From Leclercia sp. AS011 (GTDB taxonomy: Bacteria; Pseudomonadota; Gammaproteobacteria; Enterobacterales; Enterobacteriaceae), in assembly GCF_037152535.1 (NCBI RefSeq), contig NZ_JBBCMA010000001.1, positions 2,542,001-2,606,000 of the forward strand: 64,000 nt of DNA. The letters are read 5' to 3'. The notes below the pieces were generated by a model. That model saw only the letters and a program-made list of their open reading frames with translations, was not told the DNA's origin and searched no databases. The translations under genes were made by a program, and so were the position numbers. Positions 8,931 through 18,832 of the stretch are shown piece by piece. How positions within the stretch are numbered: position 1 is the first letter of the stretch; each line of letters begins with the position of its first letter.

Positions 8931-10810
8931 ACGGCCTCCCGGGAGCGGCTTCGAACCAGACAGAGCCCGCCGCCGAGGGCCATCAGCAGGCCACCGGCCC
9001 AGATCCAGCGCACAAAGGGCTTGATGTACAGACGCAGCGCCCAGGCGCCGTCGTCCAGCTCTTCGCCGAGGGCGACATAGAGATCCCGCGTCAGGCCGCC
9101 ATCGATCGCCGCCTCGGTCATCACCATCCGCTCGCCGTACTGCCTTTTTTCCGCCAGCAGGGTAGTGACCGGTTTGCCATCACGGGAGACGGCGACAGAA
9201 CCCGCCACCCCGCGCCAGTTCGGGCCGACGATGGCTTTTACCCCGTTGAAGGTAAAACGGTAATCGGCGATCCGGACCTCGTCTCCGGCCTGCATTCTGA
9301 CATCCCGCTGGAGGCTGTAATTCTGGCTGAAGGCGATCCCGACCACCGTGACCGCCACGCCAAGGTGGGCCAGCACCATGCCCCACTGACGCGCCGCCAG
9401 AGGGATCCCCGCCGCCCGCCAGCGCTGCACCGTCGCCAGGGTCAGGCAGGCAATCAGAAAGGCTATCGCCACCCCCAGCGCCGCCAGCCACACCACCCGG
9501 CCCTGCAACAGCCACGGCACCAGCAGCGCCGCGCCCAGCGTAGCCCCGGCGGTCCCTGCCAGCAGTCGCGTCAGGCTGCCGGGACGATCCCGGCCCCAGC
9601 GCACCAGCGGCCCCAGCCCCATCAACAGGGCAAAGGGCACCATTAACACCACAAACAGGGTATTAAAAAACGGCTCGCCGACGGAGATCGCCCCCAGCCC
9701 GAGCTGCTTATGCACCAGCGGGAACAGCGTGCCGAGCAGCACCACCAGCATGGCGGCCATCAGCAATACGTTATTCCCCAGCAACAGCGACTCCCGCGAC
9801 CAGAGCGCATTGTTGACCCGGGAGCGCACCCGATGCCCGCGCAGGGCGAACAGCAGCAGCGCGCCGCCCGTCACCAGGGCGATAAAGGCGAGGATAAACA
9901 GCCCCCGCGCCGGATCGGCGGCAAAGGCATGTACCGACACCAGCACCCCGGAGCGCACCAGAAAGGTCCCGAGCAGACAGAGGGAAAAGGCGAGGATCGA
10001 CAGCAGCAGCGACCAGGCTTTAAACCCGGCGCGCGCGTCGGTGGCCCGCAGGGAGTGCAGCAGCGCGGTGCCCACCAGCCAGGGCATCAGCGAGGCATTC
10101 TCGACTGGATCCCAGAACCACCACCCGCCCCAGCCCAGCTCGTAATAGGCCCACGCCGAGCCGAGCACCATCCCGAGAGTGAGAAAGATCCACGCCGCCA
10201 GGGTCCAGGGACGGGCAAAACGGGCGCTGTCGCGCTCAAAGCGTCCCCCGATCAGCGCCGCGATGGCGAAAGCAAACGAGACTGAAAAACCGACATACCC
10301 CATGTACAGCAGCGGGGGATGCAGGATCAGGCCCGGGTCCTGCAACATTGGGTTGAGATCCCGCCCTTCCAGCGCAAAGTCCAGCGTGCGGGCGAAGGGG
10401 TTAGAGGTAAAGATAATAAATAACAGAAAGCCCGCGCCGATCGCGCCCATCACCGCCAGCACGCGCGTCACGGTGGCGCGCGGCATTCGGCGGCTGCCGA
10501 GGGCAACGGCCAGCGTCCAGCCGCCCATCAGCGTGACCCACAGCAGCAGCGAGCCTTCGTGCGCCCCCCATGCCGCGGCCAGGCGGTACCACACCGGCAG
10601 TTGGGTGCTGGCGTTCGCCGCCACGTAGATCACGCTGAAGTCATTCACCGCCAGAGCGTACATTAATGTGCCCTGCGCCCCCGTCAGACTGAGAAAAAGC
10701 AGCCACGCCAGCCCGGTCATGCGGCTGTCGCCGATAAGCGGCCAGACCGCCATCAGCACCGCCGCCGTCAACGCCAGACAGAGCAGGATATTGCCCAGTT
10801 CCGGGATCAT
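8927..10810 (-). CDS. ccmF: Haem lyase subunit CcmF
   Basis: The 627-aa polytopic membrane protein has the tryptophan-rich haem-handling motif ([14 protein letters not shown]) and many transmembrane helices. It is slightly shorter than the E. coli protein (about 647 aa). It receives haem from CcmE and, with CcmH, attaches it to CXXCH motifs of apocytochromes. Four-base overlaps on both sides show tight operon packing. Confidence 0.97.
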   Translation of the reverse strand: MIPELGNILLCLALTAAVLMAVWPLIGDSRMTGLAWLLFLSLTGAQGTLMYALAVNDFSVIYVAANASTQLPVWYRLAAAWGAHEGSLLLWVTLMGGWTLAVALGSRRMPRATVTRVLAVMGAIGAGFLLFIIFTSNPFARTLDFALEGRDLNPMLQDPGLILHPPLLYMGYVGFSVSFAFAIAALIGGRFERDSARFARPWTLAAWIFLTLGMVLGSAWAYYELGWGGWWFWDPVENASLMPWLVGTALLHSLRATDARAGFKAWSLLLSILAFSLCLLGTFLVRSGVLVSVHAFAADPARGLFILAFIALVTGGALLLFALRGHRVRSRVNNALWSRESLLLGNNVLLMAAMLVVLLGTLFPLVHKQLGLGAISVGEPFFNTLFVVLMVPFALLMGLGPLVRWGRDRPGSLTRLLAGTAGATLGAALLVPWLLQGRVVWLAALGVAIAFLIACLTLATVQRWRAAGIPLAARQWGMVLAHLGVAVTVVGIAFSQNYSLQRDVRMQAGDEVRIADYRFTFNGVKAIVGPNWRGVAGSVAVSRDGKPVTTLLAEKRQYGERMVMTEAAIDGGLTRDLYVALGEELDDGAWALRLYIKPFVRWIWAGGLLMALGGGLCLVRSRSREAV

Positions 10811-11274
10811 AACGCCTCCTGCCCGGCACGGTGATGGTGGTCCTGTATCGCCCTGTTCACCTCCGGCGGGGTGTAGTTTTCGTCATGCTTCGCCAGCACC
10901 TCTTTTGCCAGCACCACATTGCCCGGCAGCAGTTCCCCCTGCACCACCACGCCCTGCTCCTCGCGGAACAGATCCGGCAGGATCCCGGTGTAGTGAATCC
11001 TGATTTCGCTCCGGGTGTCATACAGGTTAAAGGCTATTGTCAGCGACTGCGGTGAGCGCTTGACGCTGCCCGCTTTCACCATCCCTCCGACCCGCAGCCG
11101 CTGTCCCGGCACCGGGCGCTGCCCGGTCTCCCGCTTGCCGAAGTGGATCTCCTCCGGGGTGTAGAACAGGTCGATGCTGGCGCTCAGGGCATAGAGCACC
11201 AGACCGGCGGCCAGGCTGATACCGCCCAGCACGGCCCCGGCGATCAGCAGACGGTTTTTACGCCGCAGGTTCAT
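10807..11274 (-). CDS. ccmE: Haem chaperone CcmE
   Basis: The 155-aa periplasmic haem carrier has one N-terminal membrane anchor (residues about 9-31). The histidine that binds haem covalently is H130, in [15 protein letters not shown] at 11274 is chosen because it gives the canonical MNLRRKNRL start; the frame overlaps ccmD by 17 bases. CcmE takes haem from CcmC and hands it to CcmF/H. Confidence 0.96.
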   Translation of the reverse strand: MNLRRKNRLLIAGAVLGGISLAAGLVLYALSASIDLFYTPEEIHFGKRETGQRPVPGQRLRVGGMVKAGSVKRSPQSLTIAFNLYDTRSEIRIHYTGILPDLFREEQGVVVQGELLPGNVVLAKEVLAKHDENYTPPEVNRAIQDHHHRAGQEAL

Positions 11275-11449
11275 GGTGTTTCCTCCGCTGCTCCCGGGTG
11301 ATTTCGCGTAGCACCCGCCGGTGTTGCAGCCAGCTGTCCAGCGCCAGAAGCGCCAGCGGGCCGAGGGTAAAGGCCACCGACAGCCAGACGTAAAGGGCGT
11401 ACCCGCCCATGGTGAAAAAGTCCGCCCATGAAGCAAAAGCGCTGTTCAT
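11258..11449 (-). CDS. ccmD: Haem exporter accessory protein CcmD
   Basis: Small 63-aa single-span membrane protein ([19 protein letters not shown] at the N-terminus, then a basic C-terminal tail). It matches CcmD, which releases holo-CcmE from the CcmABC complex. The start at 11449 overlaps the ccmC stop as ATGA. It is easily missed because of its size. Confidence 0.93.
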   Translation of the reverse strand: MNSAFASWADFFTMGGYALYVWLSVAFTLGPLALLALDSWLQHRRVLREITREQRRKHHEPAA

Positions 11450-12183
11450 TGCCCACCTCCCTGCGCGAGCGTCTCGCTGACCCAGGGGCGACGTCGCTCC
11501 TGCTGCAAAATCAGGGTGCGCAGGCGCATTAACGTTAGGGTGACGCATATCAGCAGAAAACCCGCTATCGACCAGCGGAGCGGCGCGCGCATCGCCGGGT
11601 CGATACTTTGCTGCATGCGAGTAGAGCCCTGATGCAGGGTGTTCCACCACTCGACCGAGAAGTGGATGATCGGCAGGTTGACCACGCCAATCAGCACCAG
11701 AATGCCCATCGCCCGTCCGGCCTGCCGACGATCGTCAATCGCCGACCAGAGCGCAATCGCCCCCATATAAAGAAACAGCAGCACCAGTTCGGAGGTGAGC
11801 CGGGCATCCCACACCCACCACGCGCCCCACATCGGTTTCCCCCACGCGGCCCCGGTGACCAGCGCAATAAAGGTACATATCGCCCCCACCGGCGCCATGG
11901 CTGCCACCGCCAGGTTTGCCATTTTCAGCTGCCAGACGAGGCCGATAAAGGCGGCCCCCGCCATCGCGGCGTAGATCCCCATCGACCCCATCGCCGACGG
12001 AACATGAAGATAAATAATGCGATATCCGTCGCCCTGCTGATAATCCGCCGGGGCAAAGGCCAGCCCCCAGCCGAGGCCCGTCGCCAGCAGCAGCACGCCG
12101 GCCGCGGCAAGCCAGGGGAGACAATAACTGCACAGCCGGTACAGACCGGGCGGCAGAGCGAGTTGATGAAACGTTTTCCACAT
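11446..12183 (-). CDS. ccmC: Haem transporter/loader subunit CcmC
   Basis: The 245-aa membrane protein carries the conserved tryptophan-rich loop WGKPMWGAWWVWDARLTS, which presents haem to CcmE. ATG at 12183 gives the canonical MWKTFHQLA start; a slightly earlier in-frame ATG at 12198 is less likely. It lies 19 bases after ccmB. Confidence 0.96.
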   Translation of the reverse strand: MWKTFHQLALPPGLYRLCSYCLPWLAAAGVLLLATGLGWGLAFAPADYQQGDGYRIIYLHVPSAMGSMGIYAAMAGAAFIGLVWQLKMANLAVAAMAPVGAICTFIALVTGAAWGKPMWGAWWVWDARLTSELVLLFLYMGAIALWSAIDDRRQAGRAMGILVLIGVVNLPIIHFSVEWWNTLHQGSTRMQQSIDPAMRAPLRWSIAGFLLICVTLTLMRLRTLILQQERRRPWVSETLAQGGGQ

Positions 12184-12202
12184 TGTGCGATCCCTCAATG
12201 GA

Positions 12203-12862
12203 TTAATGCAGGCTGATCCTCAGCGCAGCGGCGGTGACAAAAGGACTCAGGGTAGCGCTGACCGCCAGCAGCGCCCCGAGCAGCGCCAGATAGCCCGACA
12301 CGGGCAGATGCAGCGCGGCGGCGTCCATCGCCGCGGTGGCAAAGATAAGCAGCGGGATGGCAAGGGGCAGCAACAGCAGGCTCAGCAGCACCCCGCCCCG
12401 CCGCAGCCCAACGGTGAGCGCCACGGCGGGAGCCCCGAGAAAACTCAGCGTCAGGGTGCCGGGCAGCAGGGTCGCGGCCATCACCTGCCAGCCGTTGAAA
12501 TCTATCCCCAGCAGCAGCGCCGCCAGAGGCGAAAGCAGAAGCAGCGGCAGGCCGGCAACCAGCCAGTGGGCGAGGATTTTCGCCAGCACCGCCAGCGGCA
12601 GCGCTACCGGGAGCAACATCAGCTGTTCGAGACTGCCGTCCTGCAGGTCGTCGCGGAACAGGCGCTCCAGCGCCAGCAACGACGCCAGCAGCGCCGCTAC
12701 CCACACCACGCCGGGGGCGATCCGCGCCAGCATCTGCGGCTCCGGCCCCATCCCGAGCGGAAACAGCGTAATAACGATCAGAAAAAACCACAGCGGGTTC
12801 AGCAGCTCGCCCCGCTGACGGAACGCCACGCGCAGCTCCGTCCGGCATATTTTCAGGAACAT
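12203..12862 (-). CDS. ccmB: Haem exporter permease subunit CcmB
   Basis: 219-aa inner-membrane permease with about six helices and the conserved stretch [20 protein letters not shown]. It forms the ABC-type complex with CcmA and CcmC that drives release of haem-loaded CcmE. Its start overlaps the ccmA 3' end by 10 bases. Confidence 0.96.
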   Translation of the reverse strand: MFLKICRTELRVAFRQRGELLNPLWFFLIVITLFPLGMGPEPQMLARIAPGVVWVAALLASLLALERLFRDDLQDGSLEQLMLLPVALPLAVLAKILAHWLVAGLPLLLLSPLAALLLGIDFNGWQVMAATLLPGTLTLSFLGAPAVALTVGLRRGGVLLSLLLLPLAIPLLIFATAAMDAAALHLPVSGYLALLGALLAVSATLSPFVTAAALRISLH

Positions 12863-13461
12863 GGCGCGTCTTCCTTGAGTGCGATCCGCCGCAGCGGCAG
12901 CGTTAACCCGTCCAGCGGCTGGTGACTGGTGAGGATCGCCGCCCCGCCCTCCCGGGCATGCTGCTCCAGACGGCGGGTCAGCAACGCAACGCCTGCGGCA
13001 TCGATCGCCGTAAAGGGTTCATCAAGGATCCACAGCGGGGCGTGGCTTAACCACAGCCGCGCCAGGGCCACGCGCCGCTGCTGTCCGGCGGAGAGCTGGT
13101 AAACAGGGCGATCTTCCTCGCCCTGCAACCCCAGCAGGCGTAGCGCCTCATCGGGGCACGCCGGGTGGTAAAAGCCTAAGTTTTCCCGCGCCGAAAGACG
13201 GGCTTTGATCCCCGGCTGGTGCCCCAGCCACAGCAGCTGCGAATGAAAGGTCTCACGTACCTCAGGGAGGGGCGCGCCCTGCCAGCGCACCTCGCCGCTC
13301 TCCGGCGACGTCAGCCCGGCCAGCAGACGCAGCAGCGTGGTTTTCCCCGCACCGTTGCCCCCGGTCACCTGCACCAGGTCGCCGGGCCGCACGGCGAGTG
13401 ACAGGCCGCTAAACAGCGGTCTGTCGTTCCGTTCACAGCAGAGATTTCGGGCGTCAAGCAT
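12853..13461 (-). CDS. ccmA: Haem exporter ATP-binding subunit CcmA
   Basis: 202-aa ABC ATPase with Walker [10 protein letters not shown], signature [15 protein letters not shown] and Walker [13 protein letters not shown]. It is the first of eight consecutive ccm genes and starts only 11 bases after the stop codon of the cytochrome c peroxidase gene, so both are probably on one transcript. Confidence 0.96.
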   Translation of the reverse strand: MLDARNLCCERNDRPLFSGLSLAVRPGDLVQVTGGNGAGKTTLLRLLAGLTSPESGEVRWQGAPLPEVRETFHSQLLWLGHQPGIKARLSARENLGFYHPACPDEALRLLGLQGEEDRPVYQLSAGQQRRVALARLWLSHAPLWILDEPFTAIDAAGVALLTRRLEQHAREGGAAILTSHQPLDGLTLPLRRIALKEDAPCS

Positions 13462-13472
13462 GCGGCATCCGA

Positions 13473-14870
13473 TCAGCGGCGTTCAGGCTGCCACGGGGTG
13501 TAGACCCCGGTCAGGCCGTTGAGGAAGGCGACAATATCGTCCACCTTGTTTTGCGGCAGGCTGGTGCCCACCTGATAGCGCAGCATCAGCTTGACCGCCT
13601 CGTCGAGGGAAGGCACATCCCCGCGGTGGAAGTACGGCGCGGTCAGGGCGACATTGCGCAGGCCCGGGACTTTCTGACGCAGGCGGTCACGCACCTCGTG
13701 GGTGACGTTCATGCGCCCGATGTCCGCCGTAGTCACCTCGCCAAAGTCATACTCTTTTTTCAGCCCCAGCGGTTCAAACGAGCGCCCGCCGAGGATCACC
13801 CCGCCGTGGCAGGTGGCGCATTTGTTCTCCTTGAACAGGCTGTAGCCGCGTTTTTGCTGGGCGGTCAGGGCGTTTTCATCCCCGCGCAGCCACTTATCAA
13901 AGGGCGCATCAGGGGTGATCAGGGTTTTTTCATACTCGGCAATCGCATCGGTAATGGTGTCGCCGCTAAAGCCCTGGGGATACACCGCTTCAAACGCGGC
14001 TTTCAGCGCCGGATCGGCATCCAGCTTCGCGATGATGTCATCCCAGGATTTTGAGGCCATTTCAATCGGGTTCAGCGGTGGCCCCCCCGCCTGTTTTTGC
14101 AGATCGGCGGCGCGACCATCCCAGAACTGTTCGAGGTTAAAGGTGGCGTTGAATACCGTTGGCGCGTTGATCGGCCCCACCGCGCCGTTGACGCCAAGGG
14201 AGGTCTGTCGGCCATCCACCCCACCCGCGTTCAGGGAGTGACAGCTGGCGCAGGAGAGCGTGCTGTCCCCGGAGAGACGGGTGTCGTGATAGAGACGGAA
14301 GCCAAGCGCGACTTTGCTGTCGTCAACCGATAAGGATCGCGGCACCGGCTGCACCGGCTCATTGCGATGGGCGGCGGCCATGTCGAGGCTGGCATAATGG
14401 CTTTCGCGCTGCTTTTTGATCCAGTTGAGGATCAAAAGCCGCTCGTCGTCGTTCATTTTCCCGGCCCAGTGCAGCGAGACATAGCGCGTCGGCGGCATGG
14501 TCTGATGCTGCGTCACCCATTCGATTTTATTGAGATCGCTTTGCGACACGGCGCTGTCTTTAATTAATGCGCTGCGCACCGCTTCGAGATTAAAGGATTT
14601 ATAGCCAAGGCGGGTGTCATATTCCATGAGCTGTTTCGCCACCGGAAATGAGGCATAAAAAGGTAGAGCGGCGGAAGGGGTATGGCAATAATCACACCCT
14701 TTTTCACGAAACATACTCAGAATTTGATTATTCTCTTTTATGGCAGAGAGCTGAACATCATTTTCCTGAATACGCGCTTTATCGTGATACCAGACGTAGC
14801 CTGACAATCCCAGATAACAGACCACCGCGCCTGCAGCACATACAGCAGCAATACGGGTTAATTTCTTCAT
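13473..14870 (-). CDS. ccp: Tri-haem cytochrome c peroxidase (YhjA/Ccp family)
   Basis: The 465-aa periplasm-facing protein is held by an N-terminal membrane anchor (residues about 7-27). It has three haem-attachment motifs in order: CDYCH (extra N-terminal haem domain), CASCH and CATCH (the classical diheme peroxidase core, the latter two in the last two thirds). This matches E. coli Ccp/YhjA, also 465 aa, a quinol-dependent H2O2 reductase used for anaerobic respiration on peroxide. The genes needed to mature it (ccmA-H) follow directly in the same direction, and the promoter upstream carries an FNR-type site, both in line with that role. Confidence 0.95.
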   Translation of the reverse strand: MKKLTRIAAVCAAGAVVCYLGLSGYVWYHDKARIQENDVQLSAIKENNQILSMFREKGCDYCHTPSAALPFYASFPVAKQLMEYDTRLGYKSFNLEAVRSALIKDSAVSQSDLNKIEWVTQHQTMPPTRYVSLHWAGKMNDDERLLILNWIKKQRESHYASLDMAAAHRNEPVQPVPRSLSVDDSKVALGFRLYHDTRLSGDSTLSCASCHSLNAGGVDGRQTSLGVNGAVGPINAPTVFNATFNLEQFWDGRAADLQKQAGGPPLNPIEMASKSWDDIIAKLDADPALKAAFEAVYPQGFSGDTITDAIAEYEKTLITPDAPFDKWLRGDENALTAQQKRGYSLFKENKCATCHGGVILGGRSFEPLGLKKEYDFGEVTTADIGRMNVTHEVRDRLRQKVPGLRNVALTAPYFHRGDVPSLDEAVKLMLRYQVGTSLPQNKVDDIVAFLNGLTGVYTPWQPERR

Positions 14871-14931
14871 TTTCCATCCTTAGGAAAAGGGCATCCTGAA
14901 TAAGAATTGGTTTTATATTTTTAGCCTGTCC

Positions 14932-14972
14932 ATCATAAGAGGGCGCGGGACGGGTTTGTTGACAGCAATCAA
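14932..14972 (-). promoter_or_regulatory. Putative FNR-activated class II promoter of ccp-ccm
   Basis: An FNR-type inverted repeat TTGAC-N4-ATCAA lies at 14959-14972 (one change from TTGAT-N4-ATCAA). A -10-like TATGAT lies at 14937-14932 on the minus strand. The centres are 31 bases apart, which places the FNR box at about -41.5 relative to a start near 14924, the classic class II activator position. E. coli yhjA is known to be FNR-activated. The start site itself is inferred. Confidence 0.75.
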
Positions 14973-15111
14973 AATTGATTATTGGCAAATTCTATTGTTT
15001 GAATAGGATTTAACGATTAATAACCTTGCGCTTATTTATTTAAATAATATTTTGGCCGCTATAAATATATATTAAAAATATTTGCCGCTTGAGTTAATCA
15101 GGGTGGCTTAT

Positions 15112-15142
15112 GCCCGGCGGCGCCAGGCTTGCACGGGCCTAC
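15112..15142. repeat. REP-like element between ccp and the UhpA-like gene
   Basis: Imperfect REP palindrome (TGCCCGGCGGCGCC...GCACGGGCCTAC) in the divergent intergenic region 14871-15261. Apart from this and the ccp promoter, the region is AT-rich and has no gene. Confidence 0.65.
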
Positions 15143-15261
15143 GGCTGACCGCAGGTGCTTTATTGCATTTTTGTTACATTCGTTACATAACCGCAGCCAT
15201 ATGATTGCCAGACACACATTGGCAGGCATCATAGGTGGATTATTCCGCAAAGGACTCTGAG

Positions 15262-15891
15262 ATGATCAAAGTGGTGCTGGTGGACGATCACGTGGTGGTG
15301 CGTTCCGGGTTCGCCCAGCTGTTAAATCTGGAAGAGGATCTGGTTGTCGAAGGCCAGTACAGCAGCGCCGCCGAGGCCTGGCCCGCGCTCAGCCGCGATG
15401 CCATCGACGTGGCGGTGCTCGACGTCGCCATGCCGGACGAAAACGGTCTCAGCCTGCTGAAACGTCTGCGCCAGCAGCGGCCAGGGTTTCGCGCGATTAT
15501 TCTCAGCATCTACGATACCCCCGCCTTTGTGCAGAGCGCGCTGGACGCCGGAGCCAGCGGCTATCTCACCAAACGCTGCGGCCCGGAGGAGTTAGTCCAG
15601 GCCGTGCGCTCGGTCGGGATGGGCGGTCATTATCTCTGTGCCGATGCGGTCAAAGCCCTGCGCGGCGGCGAGCCGGTATCCCAGGCGCTGGCGGCGCTGA
15701 CCCCGCGCGAGAAAGAGGTGTTCGAGCTGCTGGTTCAGGGCGAAAGCGTCAAGGAGATCGCCTTTAAGCTCGAGCTCAGCCACAAGACCGTCCACGTGCA
15801 CCGCGCCAACGTGCTGGGCAAACTGCAGTGTCACAGCACCATCGAGCTGGTGCACTTCGCGCTTGATAACCAACTGCTGACCGGCCACTGA
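15262..15891 (+). CDS. UhpA-like response regulator (NarL/LuxR family)
   Basis: The 209-aa regulator has an N-terminal receiver domain (residues 1-120; acidic pocket VDDH, phospho-acceptor Asp in VLDVAMPD, switch region and K in YLTKRC). A C-terminal LuxR-type helix-turn-helix follows (LTPREKEVFELL...SHKTVHVHRANVLGKL). It resembles UhpA throughout. ATG at 15262 is preferred over one nine codons upstream because AAGGA lies 7 bases before it and the product then aligns with UhpA. It overlaps the sensor kinase gene by one base (TGATG). It likely activates the adjacent transporter genes; this is inferred from position. Confidence 0.9.
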   Translation: MIKVVLVDDHVVVRSGFAQLLNLEEDLVVEGQYSSAAEAWPALSRDAIDVAVLDVAMPDENGLSLLKRLRQQRPGFRAIILSIYDTPAFVQSALDAGASGYLTKRCGPEELVQAVRSVGMGGHYLCADAVKALRGGEPVSQALAALTPREKEVFELLVQGESVKEIAFKLELSHKTVHVHRANVLGKLQCHSTIELVHFALDNQLLTGH

Positions 15892-17432
15892 TGCGACGCT
15901 CCCTGCGGCACGTCATCCTCTCGCTGTTTATTATGCTGGCCTGGGGCACCGGCTGGCTGATGCTGTGGACGCTGAGCTTTTACCTCACCCGCAACGGCCA
16001 GCAGGCGGCGCTGTTTTTGCCACAGGGCGTGTATCTGGCGCTGCTGATCCTGCTCTCGCGCCGCTTCTGGCCGGCGCTGATCCTCCCCCCGCTGGCCGCC
16101 ATGCTCTGGCTGCACGCGGAACAGCTCCTGACCCATTACCTGATGCTGGTGGTGCCGCTGGTGGGCACCGTCTGTGCCTGGCTGGCGCAACGCTACTGGC
16201 ACCGCTTCCCGCTCTACTGGCAGCGCCTGTCATTACTGATCGCCGCGGTGACCCTGAACGCCCTGCTCCAGACCCTGATCCTGGCTCCCTTTCTCGCCAG
16301 CCCGGCCACGCTGCTGGCGCTGGCCTCCTTTACCGGCGGGGTGCTGCTGACCCCGTTCGTCTACCTGGTGTTTGAGTTTTTACGCCAGCAGCACCGCTAT
16401 CACCTGCTGGGGCTGGACACCAGCAACCCGCCCCTGCGCACCTCGCTGATCATCTGGTGCAGCCTGTTTTTTATCATCGGCATCGGCACCCAGATGGTGC
16501 TCTCCCCGGCGCTGGAGCGGCTGCTGCTGATCGTGGTGTTCCTGCCCAACGTGGTGATGGCGTGGAAGTTTGGCTGGCAGGGCGGCGTGCTCTCCGGGCT
16601 GCTGGGCAGCATGATGATCACCATCGCCCGTCAGGTTGGGGTGGGGTTCAGCGATCTGCTGGAGCTGGAGATCTTCCTCGCCACCCAGTCGCTGCTGGGG
16701 ATTGGGCTGGGGATCGCCATCAGCCGCCAGCAGCATCTGGCGATGAACCTCGATCACTACCGCCGTCGGCTGGAGGCGGAGCTCCAGGCCCGGCGGGCGC
16801 TGGCGGAAAAGCTGATCCACACCGAAGAGGACACCCGCAAGCACCTCGCCCGGGAGCTGCACGACGAGATTGGTCAGAACATTACCGCCATTCAGATCCA
16901 GTCCCAGCTGGTGAAACGGGCGGGCGATACCCCGCAGGCGCTGGAGGCCGCCGGGCAGATCAACGAGCTGGCGCGGCGCATCCACCACTCCACCCGCCAG
17001 CTGCTGCGCCAGTTGCGCCCGCCGGTGCTGGATGAGCTGTCCCTCAATGAGGCGCTGCACCATCTGGTCAATGAATTTGCCTTTGCCGAGCGCGGGATCC
17101 AGTGCCGGTTCGATTACCGCCTGACCACCCCGCCCCAGAGTGAAACCCTGGTCTTCACCCTCTATCGCCTGCTGCAGGAGCTGCTGAATAACGTCAGCAA
17201 ACATGCCGATGCCAGCGAGGTCAGCGTCCTGCTCTGTGAGCACGACAACCAGCTGCGCCTGGAGGTACGGGATAACGGCAGCGGCATCAGCCCGCAGCAG
17301 ATCCCCGGTTTTGGTATTCAGGGGATGCGCGAGCGCGTGCATGCCCTCGGCGGGGAGTTGACCCTTGAGTCGCAGGGCGGCACGCGGGTAATTGTTAACC
17401 TGCCCACAGTTTTGCAACAAACACACCGCTAA
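15891..17432 (+). CDS. UhpB-like sensor histidine kinase
   Basis: 513-aa membrane kinase. The N-terminal 290 residues hold about eight hydrophobic helices (MASE1-like as in UhpB). They are followed by a HisKA_3 dimerisation domain with the phospho-acceptor histidine in HLARELHDEIGQN and a HATPase domain (N box LLQELLNNVSKHADA, G box VRDNGSGIS, second glycine loop GFGIQGMRERVHALGG). In the Uhp paradigm UhpB is controlled by the membrane receptor UhpC, whose homologue follows here. Confidence 0.9.
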   Translation: MRRSLRHVILSLFIMLAWGTGWLMLWTLSFYLTRNGQQAALFLPQGVYLALLILLSRRFWPALILPPLAAMLWLHAEQLLTHYLMLVVPLVGTVCAWLAQRYWHRFPLYWQRLSLLIAAVTLNALLQTLILAPFLASPATLLALASFTGGVLLTPFVYLVFEFLRQQHRYHLLGLDTSNPPLRTSLIIWCSLFFIIGIGTQMVLSPALERLLLIVVFLPNVVMAWKFGWQGGVLSGLLGSMMITIARQVGVGFSDLLELEIFLATQSLLGIGLGIAISRQQHLAMNLDHYRRRLEAELQARRALAEKLIHTEEDTRKHLARELHDEIGQNITAIQIQSQLVKRAGDTPQALEAAGQINELARRIHHSTRQLLRQLRPPVLDELSLNEALHHLVNEFAFAERGIQCRFDYRLTTPPQSETLVFTLYRLLQELLNNVSKHADASEVSVLLCEHDNQLRLEVRDNGSGISPQQIPGFGIQGMRERVHALGGELTLESQGGTRVIVNLPTVLQQTHR

Positions 17433-17517
17433 CCAGGAAAAAGTCTTAGTCACGCCAGACTTTCTCTCATCCCTTTTTCGTCGCGCTTTCATACAGTCAT
17501 TGCAAATGGAGAACGCC

Positions 17518-18819
17518 ATGCCCGCACTGTCCGCAGAACAGGTTACTCAACGCTATCGGGCGCTGCGCCCGCGACTGCTGATCTGCATGGTGATCGGCTA
17601 TGCGGCGTTCTACCTGACGCGCAAAAGCCTCAACTACGTTCTGCCTGCATTGCAGATGGATCTGGGGCTGAGCAAGAGCGATATCGGCCTGATCGGCTCG
17701 CTGTTTTACCTGAGCTACGGCCTGTCGAAATTCGCCGCCGGGCTGTGGCATGACAGTAAAGGCCAGCGGGCGTTTATGGGCATCGGCCTGATGGCGACGG
17801 GCGTGCTGAACGTGCTGTTCGCCTTCGGCGACTCTCTGCCGCTGCTGCTGTTTATCTGGACGCTGAACGGCTTCTTTCAGGGATGGGGATGGCCGCCCTG
17901 CGCCAGACTGCTCACCCACTGGTATTCGCGCAACGAGCGCGGCTTCTGGTGGGGATGCTGGAACACCTCTATCAATATCGGCGGGGCCATTATCCCGCTG
18001 ATCTGTGCCTTCGCCGCCCATCGCTGGGGCTGGCAGGCAGCGATGCTGACACCGGGGATTATAAGTATCGTGCTCGGCCTGTGGCTGACCACACAACTGC
18101 GGGGCACACCGCAGGAAGAGGGTCTCCCGCCGGTCGGGGAGTGGCGCAACGATCCGCTGGAGTTGCGCCAGCAACAGCAGAGCCCGCCGATGGGGCTGTG
18201 GCAGATGTTACGCACCACCATGTTGCAGAACCCGATGATCTGGCTGCTCGGGGCGTCCTATGTGCTGGTCTACCTGATCCGCATCGCCCTGAACGACTGG
18301 GGCAACATCTGGCTGGCGGAGAGCCACGGGGTCAACCTGCTGAGCGCCAACGCCACGGTGATGCTGTTTGAAGTCGGCGGCCTGCTCGGGGCGCTGTTCG
18401 CCGGATGGGGCTCGGATCTGCTGTTCAGCGGCCAGCGGGCACCGATGATTTTGCTGTTCACGCTGGGGCTGATGGTGTCGGTCGCCGCCCTGTGGCTGGC
18501 CCCGGTTCACCACTACGCCCTGCTGGCGATGTGCTTTTTTACGGTGGGATTTTTTGTCTTTGGTCCGCAGATGCTCATTGGCCTTGCCGCCGTGGAGTGC
18601 GGGCACAAGCAGGCAGCGGGCTCAATTACCGGTTTTCTCGGCGTGTTTGCCTATCTGGGGGCGGCGCTGGCCGGGTGGCCGCTGTCACTGGTTATTGAAC
18701 GCTACGGCTGGTCGGGGATGTTCAGTTTGCTCTCGATTGCCGCGGTGCTGATGGGTTTACTCCTGATGCCCCTGCTGATGGCGGGCATCACCGCTTCTCG
18801 CAGTCACATAACGTCATAA
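17518..18819 (+). CDS. UhpC-like MFS sugar-phosphate receptor
   Basis: 433-aa major facilitator protein of the organophosphate:phosphate antiporter family with 12 predicted helices and the motif YAAFYLTRKSLNYVLPALQ near the N-terminus. Because a UhpA- and a UhpB-like gene precede it, it is more likely a UhpC-type sensor than a bulk transporter. ATG at 17518 has GGAG six bases upstream and gives an N-terminus comparable to UhpC; an earlier in-frame ATG at 17506 is possible. It ends 13 bases before afuA. Confidence 0.85.
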   Translation: MPALSAEQVTQRYRALRPRLLICMVIGYAAFYLTRKSLNYVLPALQMDLGLSKSDIGLIGSLFYLSYGLSKFAAGLWHDSKGQRAFMGIGLMATGVLNVLFAFGDSLPLLLFIWTLNGFFQGWGWPPCARLLTHWYSRNERGFWWGCWNTSINIGGAIIPLICAFAAHRWGWQAAMLTPGIISIVLGLWLTTQLRGTPQEEGLPPVGEWRNDPLELRQQQQSPPMGLWQMLRTTMLQNPMIWLLGASYVLVYLIRIALNDWGNIWLAESHGVNLLSANATVMLFEVGGLLGALFAGWGSDLLFSGQRAPMILLFTLGLMVSVAALWLAPVHHYALLAMCFFTVGFFVFGPQMLIGLAAVECGHKQAAGSITGFLGVFAYLGAALAGWPLSLVIERYGWSGMFSLLSIAAVLMGLLLMPLLMAGITASRSHITS

Positions 18820-18832
18820 CAAGGGCTGAATA

